From positions 1 to 17,101 of the forward strand of contig JAOZLK010000022.1 in NCBI GenBank assembly GCA_029934875.1: 17,101 bases of DNA, read 5' to 3'. Below, in pieces: positions 1-7,979 of the stretch (position 1 is the stretch's first letter; every line of letters starts with the position of its first letter). The stretch is from Bacteroidales bacterium. Its GTDB lineage: Bacteria > Bacteroidota > Bacteroidia > Bacteroidales > GCA-2748055. The translations under genes were made by a program, and so were the position numbers. Below the pieces are notes generated by a model. That model was not told the origin of the DNA. It searched no databases and saw only the letters and a list, made by a program, of their open reading frames with translations.

Positions 1-1379
1 AAAATGTGGTGGGACTCGACTCTGCCATCTTTATGCACCCCACCATCTGGAAAGCCTCCGGACATGTGGATGCTTTTAATGACCCGCTTATCGACAATAA
101 GGATTCAAAAAAGAGATACCGTGCCGATGTCCTGATCGAGGATCAGATGGCTAAATATGAAGGGAAGATTAAAAAAGAAGTCGATAAAGCCCGCAAGCGC
201 TTTGGAGATGCCTTTGACGAACCCCAGTTTAAAAGCACCAATCCGAGAGTTCTGGCAAACCAGGAGAAACTAGATGCACTTCACGGGCGTTTTGTGAAGG
301 CCCTGAATGATTCTGACCTTGCCGGGCTAAGGCAAATCATCGTCGACGAAGAAATCGTATGCCCCATTTCAGGATCAAGAGAGTGGACCGATGTCAGGCA
401 GTTCAACCTGATGTTTTCCACCGAAATGGGATCAACTTCCGAAAGTGCCAGTAAGATTTACCTGCGGCCCGAAACTGCCCAGGGAATCTTTGTGAACTAC
501 CTGAATGTGCAAAAATCGGGTCGAATGAAGATCCCCTTCGGTATTGCCCAGATTGGGAAAGCATTCCGCAATGAGATCGTTGCCAGGCAATTCATTTTCC
601 GCATGCGTGAGTTTGAGCAGATGGAAATGCAATTTTTTGTCCCCCCGGGAACTGAACTGGAGTGGTTTAGCAGCTGGAAGGAAACCCGCATGAAATGGCA
701 CAAGGCACTTGGATTTGGCGATGAGAAATACAGGTTCCACGACCATGATAAACTAGCCCACTATGCCAATGCTGCCACCGATATTGAATTTGAATTTCCC
801 TTCGGATTCAAGGAGGTAGAGGGAATCCACTCCCGGACCGATTTCGACCTGGGATCTCACCAGGAATACTCAGGGAAGAAACTCCAATACTTCGACCCTG
901 AACTTAATAAGAACTATGTTCCTTTTGTGGTTGAGACATCCATTGGAGTGGACCGCATGTTCCTGCAGATCATCTCTGCAGCCTACCAGGAGGAAACCCT
1001 CACCAAGGAGGATGGCTCCACCGATTCCAGGGTGGTATTGAAGCTGCCACCGGCACTGGCACCGGTCAAGTTGGCCGTATTCCCACTAACCAAAAAGGAT
1101 GGATTGCCCGAAAAGGCAAGAATGATCATGAACCAGTTGAAGTTTAACTTTAACTGCCAGTATGAAGAAAAAGACTCCATTGGAAAACGTTACCGGAGGC
1201 AGGATGCCATCGGGACACCTTTCTGCATCACCATCGACCACCAGTCCCTTGAGGATGATACGGTCACGATCCGCTACAGGGATACCATGGAGCAGGAACG
1301 AATCCACTGGACTAAACTGGATGAGATCATCGGTGCTAAGGTGAGCATGCGCACACTATTTGAAAACATTACTGCATAA
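1..1379 (+). CDS. glyS: Glycyl-tRNA synthetase, alpha2 class II type, 5'-truncated by window edge
   Basis: This enzyme charges tRNA-Gly with glycine in the cytoplasm. The frame is open from base 3 (Asn, then GTG codons at 6 and 9), so the true start lies outside the window. By comparison with full-length family members, roughly the first 40-60 residues are missing. Numbered from the GTG at 6, the glycine-enzyme signature RPETAQGIFVNY begins at residue 154. Class II motif 2 (GKAFRNEI followed by REFEQMEMQF) spans about 184-210, and motif 3 (ETSIGVDRMF) spans about 310-319. An anticodon-binding domain fills about 345-457, including PVKLAVFPL and GTPFCITID. The gene ends in TAA 10 bases before the YfhO-like gene, so the two may be cotranscribed. 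It is a housekeeping gene and its base composition is typical of the window. Identification is secure; only the N-terminus is unknown. Confidence 0.97.
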   Translation, partial: NVVGLDSAIFMHPTIWKASGHVDAFNDPLIDNKDSKKRYRADVLIEDQMAKYEGKIKKEVDKARKRFGDAFDEPQFKSTNPRVLANQEKLDALHGRFVKALNDSDLAGLRQIIVDEEIVCPISGSREWTDVRQFNLMFSTEMGSTSESASKIYLRPETAQGIFVNYLNVQKSGRMKIPFGIAQIGKAFRNEIVARQFIFRMREFEQMEMQFFVPPGTELEWFSSWKETRMKWHKALGFGDEKYRFHDHDKLAHYANAATDIEFEFPFGFKEVEGIHSRTDFDLGSHQEYSGKKLQYFDPELNKNYVPFVVETSIGVDRMFLQIISAAYQEETLTKEDGSTDSRVVLKLPPALAPVKLAVFPLTKKDGLPEKARMIMNQLKFNFNCQYEEKDSIGKRYRRQDAIGTPFCITIDHQSLEDDTVTIRYRDTMEQERIHWTKLDEIIGAKVSMRTLFENITA

Positions 1380-1389
1380 ATAGCATATT

Positions 1390-3912
1390 ATGAAAAAAGC
1401 CCTGATTGCCTCCCTGGCTTCCTTTTCCAGGACCCATCTGATTATCATCCTTGCTTTTCTGGCCCTGGGACTTGCATACATGAGTCCGGTACTAGATGGC
1501 AAGGTTTTGTCTCAACACGACATGACCCAGTACGACGGGATGAGGCAGGAATCGAAGAAATTTCACGAAGAGACCGGAGAGTACACCCTGTGGACAAACT
1601 CCCTTTTTAGTGGCATGCCAGCATTTCACGTGGCACCTACAGGGGGAAAAACCACCGTTTTCAGAGAGGTAGCAAAAGTTGTCAGGCTGGGTTTACCCAT
1701 GCGTAACCCCATTGCGATAATGTTCGTCTACCTGATCTGCTTCTACATCCTGTTACTTTCAATGAGGCTTTCACCATGGGTGAGCGCCATCGGTGCCATC
1801 GCCTTTGCCCTTTCTTCATACAACCTGATCATTTTGCAGCCCGGTCATATTGCCAAGGCCTATGCCATTGCCTATATGGCCCTGGTGATTGCAGGAATCC
1901 TCCTTACCTACCGGGGGAAATACCTGGCAGGAGGGATTCTGTTTATGTTCGGGCTCGGACTTGAGTTGTACAGCAACCACCTTCAGATTACCTATTACCT
2001 GCTTTTAATCTCCCTGGTTATCGTCATAACCAACGGGGTTTTCGCATTCAGGGAAAAAATTCTCCGAAAGTTTCTGACCGCATCTGGAGTACTTGTGCTT
2101 GCAGCCATACTGGCTGTCCTCCCCAACATCTCAAGCATGTGGGTGAACTACGAGATTTCCAAGCAGAGCATGCGGGGAGAACCCGAATTAACACTAAACC
2201 CGGAGAACCAGACTTCAGGCCTGAACAGGGATTACGCCCTTAGCTACAGTTATGGTAAAGTCGAAACCTTCTCACTGATGATTCCCTATATGACCGGTGG
2301 AAAGACAGGCGCCATAGGAAGCAACGAAAAAGCCATGGAGAAAGTGAGTCCTCAGTTAAGGGAGACCATTGCCAACCAGAACCAGTACTGGGGGGCCAAA
2401 GCCTCCACCGCAGGCGATAACTATTCGGGGGCCATTGTGGTCTTCTTTTTTGTATTGGGACTGCTGCTGATCAAAGGTCCCATGCGCTGGTGGATTATAC
2501 TCAGCAGCATGCTATCCATCATGCTTGCCTGGGGAAGCAATTTCCCCGCACTCTCCCATTTCTTCCTTGACCATGTCCCCTTCTACAATAAGTTCCGAAC
2601 CGTGGAAATGACGCTTGTGATAGTCTGTCTCAATATCCCATTAATGGCTTTCCTGATGGTGGACCGCCTTTCCAAGGAACCCGGGCTTTTCATACAGCAT
2701 AAGAAACAGGTGCTGATTGCATTCGGACTTACCGGAGGGCTCTCTTTGCTCTTTTTCCTCTTCCCGGGCATATTCTCTTTCTTCTCATCACAGGAACAGC
2801 AGGTTTTCAACCAGCAGCTTGCAGCTGCAGATCCTCAGTATGCCTCGCAATTCAGACAATTCACGGATGAGCTGGAGCTGGCCAGGATCTCCATATTCAG
2901 GCACGATGCCATGCGCAGCTTTCTACTGATTGCAATGGCCTTTGCACTGACCTGGTTCTTTGCCAACAAAAAATTGAAACTGACCTGGTTCCTGGCAGGA
3001 CTGGCATTGATGATTACTCTAGAGATGTGGATGGTGGATCGACGCTACCTGAACAAAGATAATTTTGTGAGCAAACGTGAACAGGAAAACACCAGGTCGA
3101 CCTCCCAGGCCGATGCGCTGATCCTCCAGGACCCCGACATCCATTACAGGGTGGTAAACCTCACCCTAAATCCCTGGGCAGACGGAACCACCTCCTTTCA
3201 CCATAAATCCATCGGTGGATACCACGGAATCAAGCTTCGCAGGTACCAGGATCTGATCGAGCGTTACCTCTCTACGGAACTACAGAATGTTATAGGTGCG
3301 CTGAACAGTCAGCCAACAGCCAGCATGATGGACTCAGTCCTGTCTGACCAGCAGGTGCTTAACATGATTAACACTAAATATTTCATCCTCAATCCTACCG
3401 GCCAACCCCTGAGGAACAATGCCGCAATGGGTCATGGATGGCTGGTGGAGAATATCAAATTGGTGGAGAATGCCGATGAGGAATATCTTGCATTGGCCAG
3501 CTCCGATCTGACCAGGACTGCAGTGGTGGACAAGAGGTTCGAAGGGTTGATTCCGGATGGACTAAGCCACCCGGAGGTATCCAGCAGTGTGGTCCTAACA
3601 GAGTATAAACCGAACCATATGACCTACCAGGTGACTGCCGGTCAGAAATCTCTGGCAGTGTTTTCTGAAGTATATTATGGTGACAGCTGGAGTGCCTTCA
3701 TCGATGGCAAACCAGTACCCCATCTGAGGGCAAACTATATTCTGAGGGCTCTGCCCGTTGAAGCCGGGACATATACGGTGGAGTTCAAATTTGGATTTGA
3801 GCCCTTTGAGAAGGGAGAAAAGATTTCATTGGCCGGATCCATCCTTGTATTGCTACTCTTACTTGGTGGACTGGGATCTGGAACATATAAATACCTAATC
3901 AGAAAACCTTAA
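1390..3912 (+). CDS. YfhO-family multi-pass membrane protein (probable GT-C-like glycosyltransferase)
   Basis: This 840-residue integral membrane protein resembles the YfhO family, whose characterised Firmicutes members are GT-C-fold enzymes that glycosylate cell-envelope polymers. The role of Bacteroidota members is not established. A first hydrophobic helix (about 16-34) is followed by an acidic loop, LSQHDMTQYDGM (about 40-51), where GT-C enzymes usually carry their catalytic Asp; D44 and D49 are candidates. About ten further hydrophobic segments lie between residues 104 and 555, including a strongly conserved-looking stretch GSNFPALSHFFLDHVPFYNK around 392-411. A soluble region of about 250 residues follows, then a last helix near 811-832 and a short basic tail. 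The ATG at 1390 sits 10 bases after the glyS stop with a Met-Lys-Lys start. The family assignment rests on overall pattern and the N-terminal loop; the substrate cannot be read from the sequence. Confidence 0.85.
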   Translation: MKKALIASLASFSRTHLIIILAFLALGLAYMSPVLDGKVLSQHDMTQYDGMRQESKKFHEETGEYTLWTNSLFSGMPAFHVAPTGGKTTVFREVAKVVRLGLPMRNPIAIMFVYLICFYILLLSMRLSPWVSAIGAIAFALSSYNLIILQPGHIAKAYAIAYMALVIAGILLTYRGKYLAGGILFMFGLGLELYSNHLQITYYLLLISLVIVITNGVFAFREKILRKFLTASGVLVLAAILAVLPNISSMWVNYEISKQSMRGEPELTLNPENQTSGLNRDYALSYSYGKVETFSLMIPYMTGGKTGAIGSNEKAMEKVSPQLRETIANQNQYWGAKASTAGDNYSGAIVVFFFVLGLLLIKGPMRWWIILSSMLSIMLAWGSNFPALSHFFLDHVPFYNKFRTVEMTLVIVCLNIPLMAFLMVDRLSKEPGLFIQHKKQVLIAFGLTGGLSLLFFLFPGIFSFFSSQEQQVFNQQLAAADPQYASQFRQFTDELELARISIFRHDAMRSFLLIAMAFALTWFFANKKLKLTWFLAGLALMITLEMWMVDRRYLNKDNFVSKREQENTRSTSQADALILQDPDIHYRVVNLTLNPWADGTTSFHHKSIGGYHGIKLRRYQDLIERYLSTELQNVIGALNSQPTASMMDSVLSDQQVLNMINTKYFILNPTGQPLRNNAAMGHGWLVENIKLVENADEEYLALASSDLTRTAVVDKRFEGLIPDGLSHPEVSSSVVLTEYKPNHMTYQVTAGQKSLAVFSEVYYGDSWSAFIDGKPVPHLRANYILRALPVEAGTYTVEFKFGFEPFEKGEKISLAGSILVLLLLLGGLGSGTYKYLIRKP

Positions 3913-3923
3913 ATGATACTCCA

Positions 3924-4592
3924 ATGAATCCGAATCGTTTTAAGTTTATTGAAAATAATATAACAGAGGACTTATCTGATAAAAGAGTATTGGAAGTTGG
4001 CTCCAGGATTGTGAGTGGCTCAATGAGGAGATATCTGGAGTCATTAAATCCAAAAGAATATGTAGGCATCGATATTGTTCCAGGGGAAGGAGTTGATTTA
4101 ATAGTCAATATACATGACATCGCTGATTATTTCGAAAAAGAAATATTTGATATTGTCATCTGTTCAGATACTCTTGAGCATATCGATGACCTGGAATCAG
4201 CAAGCTATAACATGCACAGTGTATTGAAAATTGGTGGTAAATTGATAATATCAGTACCTACCATGGACACGCCTTATCATGGATTTCCTTATGATTTTTG
4301 GCGATATACAACAAAAGATCTTGAACACCTTTTCAGTTTCATGAAAGTGATTGATGCGTACGATACGGAAGGGGCTTGTATTATTCTGGAGAAACAATCA
4401 GATCCTTTTTATTTTGATTCAACTTATCCCGTATACTCTATACTCAGGGGCAAACCGATTACTAAACACAATATCTTTGACAGAAAGCTACTAAGCTTAA
4501 TAAGGAAATATCAGGTAGCTTCAAGGAGATTTTTTGTCAAGTACTTACCCAGACCCATAAAAAATCTAATTCTGAGAATAGCGAAAGTTTAA
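3924..4592 (+). CDS. Class I SAM-dependent methyltransferase
   Basis: This 222-residue protein has a Rossmann-type methyltransferase core. Motif I is a slightly degenerate VLEVGSRIVSGS at 22-33. An acidic strand end (GIDIVPG, D50) should bind the SAM ribose. DIVICSDTLEHI (about 76-87) is the usual post-II strand with the EHI signature, and LKIGGKLIISVP (101-112) is the motif III strand. The segment HGFPYDFWRYT (119-129) is a pattern I associate with methyltransferases of surface-polysaccharide clusters. The methyl acceptor is unknown; a sugar or a glycan precursor is likely from context. The gene starts 11 bases after the YfhO-like stop and ends 11 bases before the ATP-grasp gene. Base composition is clearly lower in GC than upstream (18 of 60 bases at 4381-4440, against 31 of 60 at 2461-2520), which suggests separate acquisition. 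Confidence 0.88.
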   Translation: MNPNRFKFIENNITEDLSDKRVLEVGSRIVSGSMRRYLESLNPKEYVGIDIVPGEGVDLIVNIHDIADYFEKEIFDIVICSDTLEHIDDLESASYNMHSVLKIGGKLIISVPTMDTPYHGFPYDFWRYTTKDLEHLFSFMKVIDAYDTEGACIILEKQSDPFYFDSTYPVYSILRGKPITKHNIFDRKLLSLIRKYQVASRRFFVKYLPRPIKNLILRIAKV

Positions 4593-4603
4593 TTTCTACT
4601 ATT

Positions 4604-5698
4604 ATGAGAATATTATTGACAGACGGTTCACACATGAACGCTCTGGCCATAATGAGGCAAATGAAAGAACATGAAATTGATCTTTTACATCATAAGAAGT
4701 CGGCTCCGGCTTATTCCAGGTATTGCAAAAAACTCATAATATCACCCAATGTTAATGACCAGGAAGAATATTTTGAATTCCTGCATCAACATATCCAGAA
4801 GAATAAGTATGATATCCTGATGCCTGTAGGTGTACTGTCATCCTATATCTGTTCTAAGTATTATCCCCAACTTTCCAAATATGTCAGAGTTGAAATAGCT
4901 CCTTTAGAAAGTTTTGAAATAGCCGTAGACAAAACAAAGACATATAAGTTCTGTGAGGAAAATGACATCCCTCATCCAAAGACCTATCACCAACTGGAGG
5001 ATGTGAAATTTCCTGCAATAATAAAGGGGGCTGGAGAGGTGACTGGAAAATTTCCGGTATTATACGTGAAAGACTCTGAAGAGCTGAACCATGAACTTGA
5101 GCTTCTCAAGAAAACACACCCGTACCTGGAATTGAAAGACCTGATCATCCAGGATCAGGTAGTCGGAGAGCCATATGGTTTTTTCTGCCTGTACCAGAAT
5201 GGAGAGTTGAAACGAGCTATTTGTCAAAGAAGGATAAGGGAATATCCTTATACCGGAGGACACGCCACATCGGCAGAGAGCATCGATGACGAGGTCATGA
5301 TGGACCTGGGTAAAAGGGTTTTTGACAAACTAAACTGGCACGGTGTAGGTATGGCTGAGTATAAACGGAGTGAGGATGGAACTTATTCCCTGATAGAGCT
5401 CAATCCCAAATTCTGGACCGCACTCGAACTACACATCCGCGCTGGTATGCATTTCCCGGAATACCTCTTACAGATGGACAAGGAAACTCTGGAGCCTAAT
5501 TTTAGCTATCAGAAGAAGAGTTTTGTATGGTTATTTGCCAAAGAAGGAGAATTATACAGGCTCCTGAATCGTCCAAGGGACCTGTTCAGGGTTATCCGGG
5601 ATATACCCAGCTCCTATTCCGACCTGCATTTAGATGATCTGAAGCCAACCATCGTATTGTTTCTCTATTGGATAATTTTCCTTTTTAGACGAAAATGA
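4604..5698 (+). CDS. ATP-grasp family carboxylate-amine/thiol ligase of unknown substrate
   Basis: This 364-residue protein has an ATP-grasp fold. Such enzymes activate a carboxylate as an acyl-phosphate and join it to an amine or another nucleophile. Residues 1-105 form a pre-ATP-grasp Rossmann-like domain (MRILLTDGSHMNALA). The ATP-grasp entry segment is DKTKTYKFCEENDIPHPKT at 109-127. FPAIIKGAGEVTGK (136-149) supplies the phosphate-binding lysine K141. Expected later metal and ATP ligands are E252 in MAEYK and the ELNPKFW segment (E265, N267). The C-terminus ends in a hydrophobic run, IVLFLYWIIFLFRRK (350-364), which could anchor the protein to the inner membrane. It lies between two methyltransferases in the AT-richer cassette. 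A role in adding an amino acid or acyl amide to a surface glycan or precursor is inference; peptide-like metabolite synthesis is an alternative. Confidence 0.85.
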   Translation: MRILLTDGSHMNALAIMRQMKEHEIDLLHHKKSAPAYSRYCKKLIISPNVNDQEEYFEFLHQHIQKNKYDILMPVGVLSSYICSKYYPQLSKYVRVEIAPLESFEIAVDKTKTYKFCEENDIPHPKTYHQLEDVKFPAIIKGAGEVTGKFPVLYVKDSEELNHELELLKKTHPYLELKDLIIQDQVVGEPYGFFCLYQNGELKRAICQRRIREYPYTGGHATSAESIDDEVMMDLGKRVFDKLNWHGVGMAEYKRSEDGTYSLIELNPKFWTALELHIRAGMHFPEYLLQMDKETLEPNFSYQKKSFVWLFAKEGELYRLLNRPRDLFRVIRDIPSSYSDLHLDDLKPTIVLFLYWIIFLFRRK

Positions 5699-5770
5699 TG
5701 GCTGTTAGAGTTTGATTTTCACAGTCCAGGCAGAGAGAAACAACAAATAAAATAACTTATTCAATAATAA
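5699..5770 (+). other. 72-base AT-rich gap between the ATP-grasp and second methyltransferase genes
   Basis: This is the longest gap between genes in the window. Its second half is A-rich, running up to the ATG at 5771, which is typical of translation starts in Bacteroidota. A TTTG lies at 5711-5714 and a TAACTTAT near 5753, but they are about 38 bases apart and the latter is only a partial match to the phylum -7 consensus TAnnTTTG. I see no convincing promoter, hairpin terminator or small gene. The gap could hold a secondary promoter for the downstream methyltransferase. Confidence 0.3.
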
Positions 5771-6418
5771 ATGATCGATTCATCTGACACTAAAATACAG
5801 CTTCTTGACGGTATCGAGTACAAATACTATGGCGATTGGATTCACCAACTGGAAAGTAAGGGGCACTGGATATTGTACTGGGAACAAATTAATCTTGTTC
5901 TGAAAGAGTTGAAGAAGGGAGATACCCTTCTTGAAATAGGTCCCGGTACAGCCTTTATAAGCAATTATCTGCGATCAAAAGGATTTCAGGTAACTACCCT
6001 GGATATTGATGAGCGGAAATCGCCGGATATTGTAAGCAATATTGTCGAATACGATTTCCCGGATAAATATGATCACATCCTTGCTTTCGAGGTATTTGAG
6101 CATATTCCATATGACAAGTTTACTGAAATACTTCCCAAGCTTAAAAAATCTGTCAGGAAAAGCTTCTTTATGAGTCTACCCCGAAACCAAAAAATATGGT
6201 TAGCGGCTGACATGATCATCCCATATTTCCGAAGTGTTTCCTTCACTTATAAGGCTAAAAGGCGTAAGATTTCCACTGACACCCATTTCTGGGAGCTTGA
6301 TTACAAAAACTACAATTTAAAGAACTTTACTGCTATTATGAAGGATGAGGGATTTCTACCCACGAAAGTTACAAAGCAACCTCAAGTGGTTTTCTTTCAT
6401 TTTAAACCAGATTCCTAA
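5771..6418 (+). CDS. Class I SAM-dependent methyltransferase
   Basis: This 215-residue methyltransferase has a canonical motif I, LLEIGPGTAFIS (53-64). The acidic strand is TTLDID (75-80), and AFEVFEHIP (105-113) follows in the Methyltransf_11/23 style. A C-terminal half with several aromatics (THFWELDYKNYNLKNF from 171) probably shapes the acceptor pocket. It is not a copy of the methyltransferase at 3924: motif I is better preserved here and the C-terminal sequences differ. The substrate is unknown; a sugar or lipid-linked glycan is likely from its neighbours. It follows the ATP-grasp gene after 72 bases and ends 13 bases from the stop of the convergent flippase gene. The ATG at 5771 gives a start well upstream of motif I, as expected for the fold. 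Confidence 0.87.
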   Translation: MIDSSDTKIQLLDGIEYKYYGDWIHQLESKGHWILYWEQINLVLKELKKGDTLLEIGPGTAFISNYLRSKGFQVTTLDIDERKSPDIVSNIVEYDFPDKYDHILAFEVFEHIPYDKFTEILPKLKKSVRKSFFMSLPRNQKIWLAADMIIPYFRSVSFTYKAKRRKISTDTHFWELDYKNYNLKNFTAIMKDEGFLPTKVTKQPQVVFFHFKPDS

Positions 6419-6431
6419 GAACTATCTCTGG

Positions 6432-7928
6432 TCAACGCTTATTCCTGAACCGTTTCATGAAATGATTCATGTTGTTGGACAATGAATTATTGATATCGCT
6501 TGAAATCCGGAAGTATAGAATAGGGCCCAGGAAGAATACAAGCACCAACAAACAATTAAGCAGGGTACGAATCATCCAATGCTCTAATGATTTAACCAAA
6601 AGACCGGCAAGCAGGGTAAGAAGCATGGTGCCAAGGATAATCAGAAACCTGTAGTTAAATGGCTGCATCCCGAATTTCAAAAAAAGGAATCCGGTCCTCA
6701 CCGCATTATAAAGTACCGCTGAAAGAAATGAGGCAAGAGCCGCTCCTGTAATCCCGAATCTTGGGATGAAAATAAGATTTGTAACAACCACAAGAAACAG
6801 GAGAAAAAAGGTAAACACTGACTGGTACCGGTAATACTTTGAAGCAGCAATAATCATACCGTTCAGGCCGGTGGCCATTTCCACTACCCCGTTCAGGGCA
6901 ACAAAAAGAATCACAAACCGCCCAGCTGCATATTCAGGAGGGATGATCATGAATACCACATCGAGATTCATCCAAACCAACAGAAATACCAGTCCTCCGA
7001 AAACAAACTGATTCAGGCAACTCTTGGAATATACAGATCTAATGGTATCCATATCATTCCTTTTCCACGATTCTGCAATAATGGGGGTTGAAATCTTACT
7101 CAGGGATCGTGAGGGCATCGTTATTAGTGAACCAAAAAGGAAGGCAATGGAATAGATCCCTGTTGCCTCAAGATCAATGAAATGGTTAATCATGATCTTA
7201 TCAATGTTCGAGATGGCTATGGTTCCCATCCCTCCCAGGATCCCGAAAAAGCTTACTTCTGTAAGGTTCTTTCTAAGGTCTCTGGTAATAAATCCAAAGT
7301 TGAATTTCAGATTGTATTGATGCTTCCTGTAAAGGGCAATAATCAGCACAAGGGCCGGAAGGGAAAACAGAATGAAGTAAAGGTTAAGAAATAGCCGAAA
7401 ACGGAAAGCGAACCATGCATAGAGTCCGATTAGCACAAGATTCATTATCCTGAACAAAAACTCTTTTACAAAGACCCCTATCACTGCATTGTAGGTCACT
7501 TTATGCAGGCTATCGAAAAGATTATAGACCAGGGTGGCTATTGTAAAGGGCAAAATATACCAGGCATATTCAGCCAATAAAGCCGATTTTCCCATGTTGT
7601 TCTCAACAATCCTCTCCTTGAAGATCAGGTAATAGAGTAGAACGAGGACCGTACCACTGGAAACAAACATCAGGGCAAGTGAAAGAAAACCATTGTGCCT
7701 GTTTTTATCGTTCCGGAAATAAGGAAACAATCTTACGGCTACAGAATTAATTCCAAGACTTGCCACATGAGCCAGGATGGCTGAAATTGCGATCAGGAAA
7801 TTGATCATGCCAATTTCCTCAGGATTAAGCAGCCTTGGCCACAAAAGACCGACAGTTATAAAACCGAATGCAACACCCAGGTAAGAAAAGAAACTACCTT
7901 TGATAGTTTGTTTTTCAATTATTCCCAT
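6432..7928 (-). CDS. Wzx-like flippase, MOP/MATE superfamily polysaccharide transporter
   Basis: This 498-residue inner-membrane protein probably moves an undecaprenyl-linked glycan across the membrane. It has about 12-14 hydrophobic helices along its length and a short basic C-terminal tail (MNHFMKRFRNKR). The N-terminal KGSFFSYLGVAFGFITVGLL, with the next helix after RLLNPEEIGMINF, is typical of the RfbX/Wzx group. A central loop (NIDKIMINHFIDLEATGIYS) carries the usual conserved pattern preceding the second half-repeat. A longer frame reaches 8012, but that would overlap the divergent deacetylase gene and add a 28-residue stretch with no family resemblance. I therefore place the start at the ATG at 7926-7928, giving MGIIEKQTIKGSFF. 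It converges on the methyltransferase gene with 13 bases between stops. Transported substrate and polymerase partner are not visible. Confidence 0.9.
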   Translation of the reverse strand: MGIIEKQTIKGSFFSYLGVAFGFITVGLLWPRLLNPEEIGMINFLIAISAILAHVASLGINSVAVRLFPYFRNDKNRHNGFLSLALMFVSSGTVLVLLYYLIFKERIVENNMGKSALLAEYAWYILPFTIATLVYNLFDSLHKVTYNAVIGVFVKEFLFRIMNLVLIGLYAWFAFRFRLFLNLYFILFSLPALVLIIALYRKHQYNLKFNFGFITRDLRKNLTEVSFFGILGGMGTIAISNIDKIMINHFIDLEATGIYSIAFLFGSLITMPSRSLSKISTPIIAESWKRNDMDTIRSVYSKSCLNQFVFGGLVFLLVWMNLDVVFMIIPPEYAAGRFVILFVALNGVVEMATGLNGMIIAASKYYRYQSVFTFFLLFLVVVTNLIFIPRFGITGAALASFLSAVLYNAVRTGFLFLKFGMQPFNYRFLIILGTMLLTLLAGLLVKSLEHWMIRTLLNCLLVLVFFLGPILYFRISSDINNSLSNNMNHFMKRFRNKR

Positions 7929-7979
7929 TCTAACTATCTTTAGAGGTCTTTTTGACCAAACGCAAGTTAAATAATTAAG
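7929..7979. promoter_or_regulatory. Divergent intergenic region between flippase and deacetylase genes
   Basis: These 51 bases separate the two opposed ATG codons and should hold both promoters if neither gene is read from farther away. The strip is AT-rich. I see only imperfect matches to the Bacteroidota -7 consensus TAnnTTTG (TAACTTGC on the minus strand), so no exact promoter can be assigned. The short length implies that the two promoters overlap and may be regulated together. Confidence 0.4.

Noticed and set aside
432..746. A 104-codon minus-strand frame within glyS
   Set aside because: It is antisense to the class II catalytic core and has no recognisable features.
5711..5760. A candidate Bacteroidota promoter before the second methyltransferase
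   Set aside because: The TTTG and the TAACTTAT element are too far apart, and the second matches the -7 consensus only in part.
6407..6431. A possible bidirectional terminator (CCAGA ... TCTGG) between convergent stops
   Set aside because: The stem is only five base pairs with a 15-base loop and no U-run on either side.
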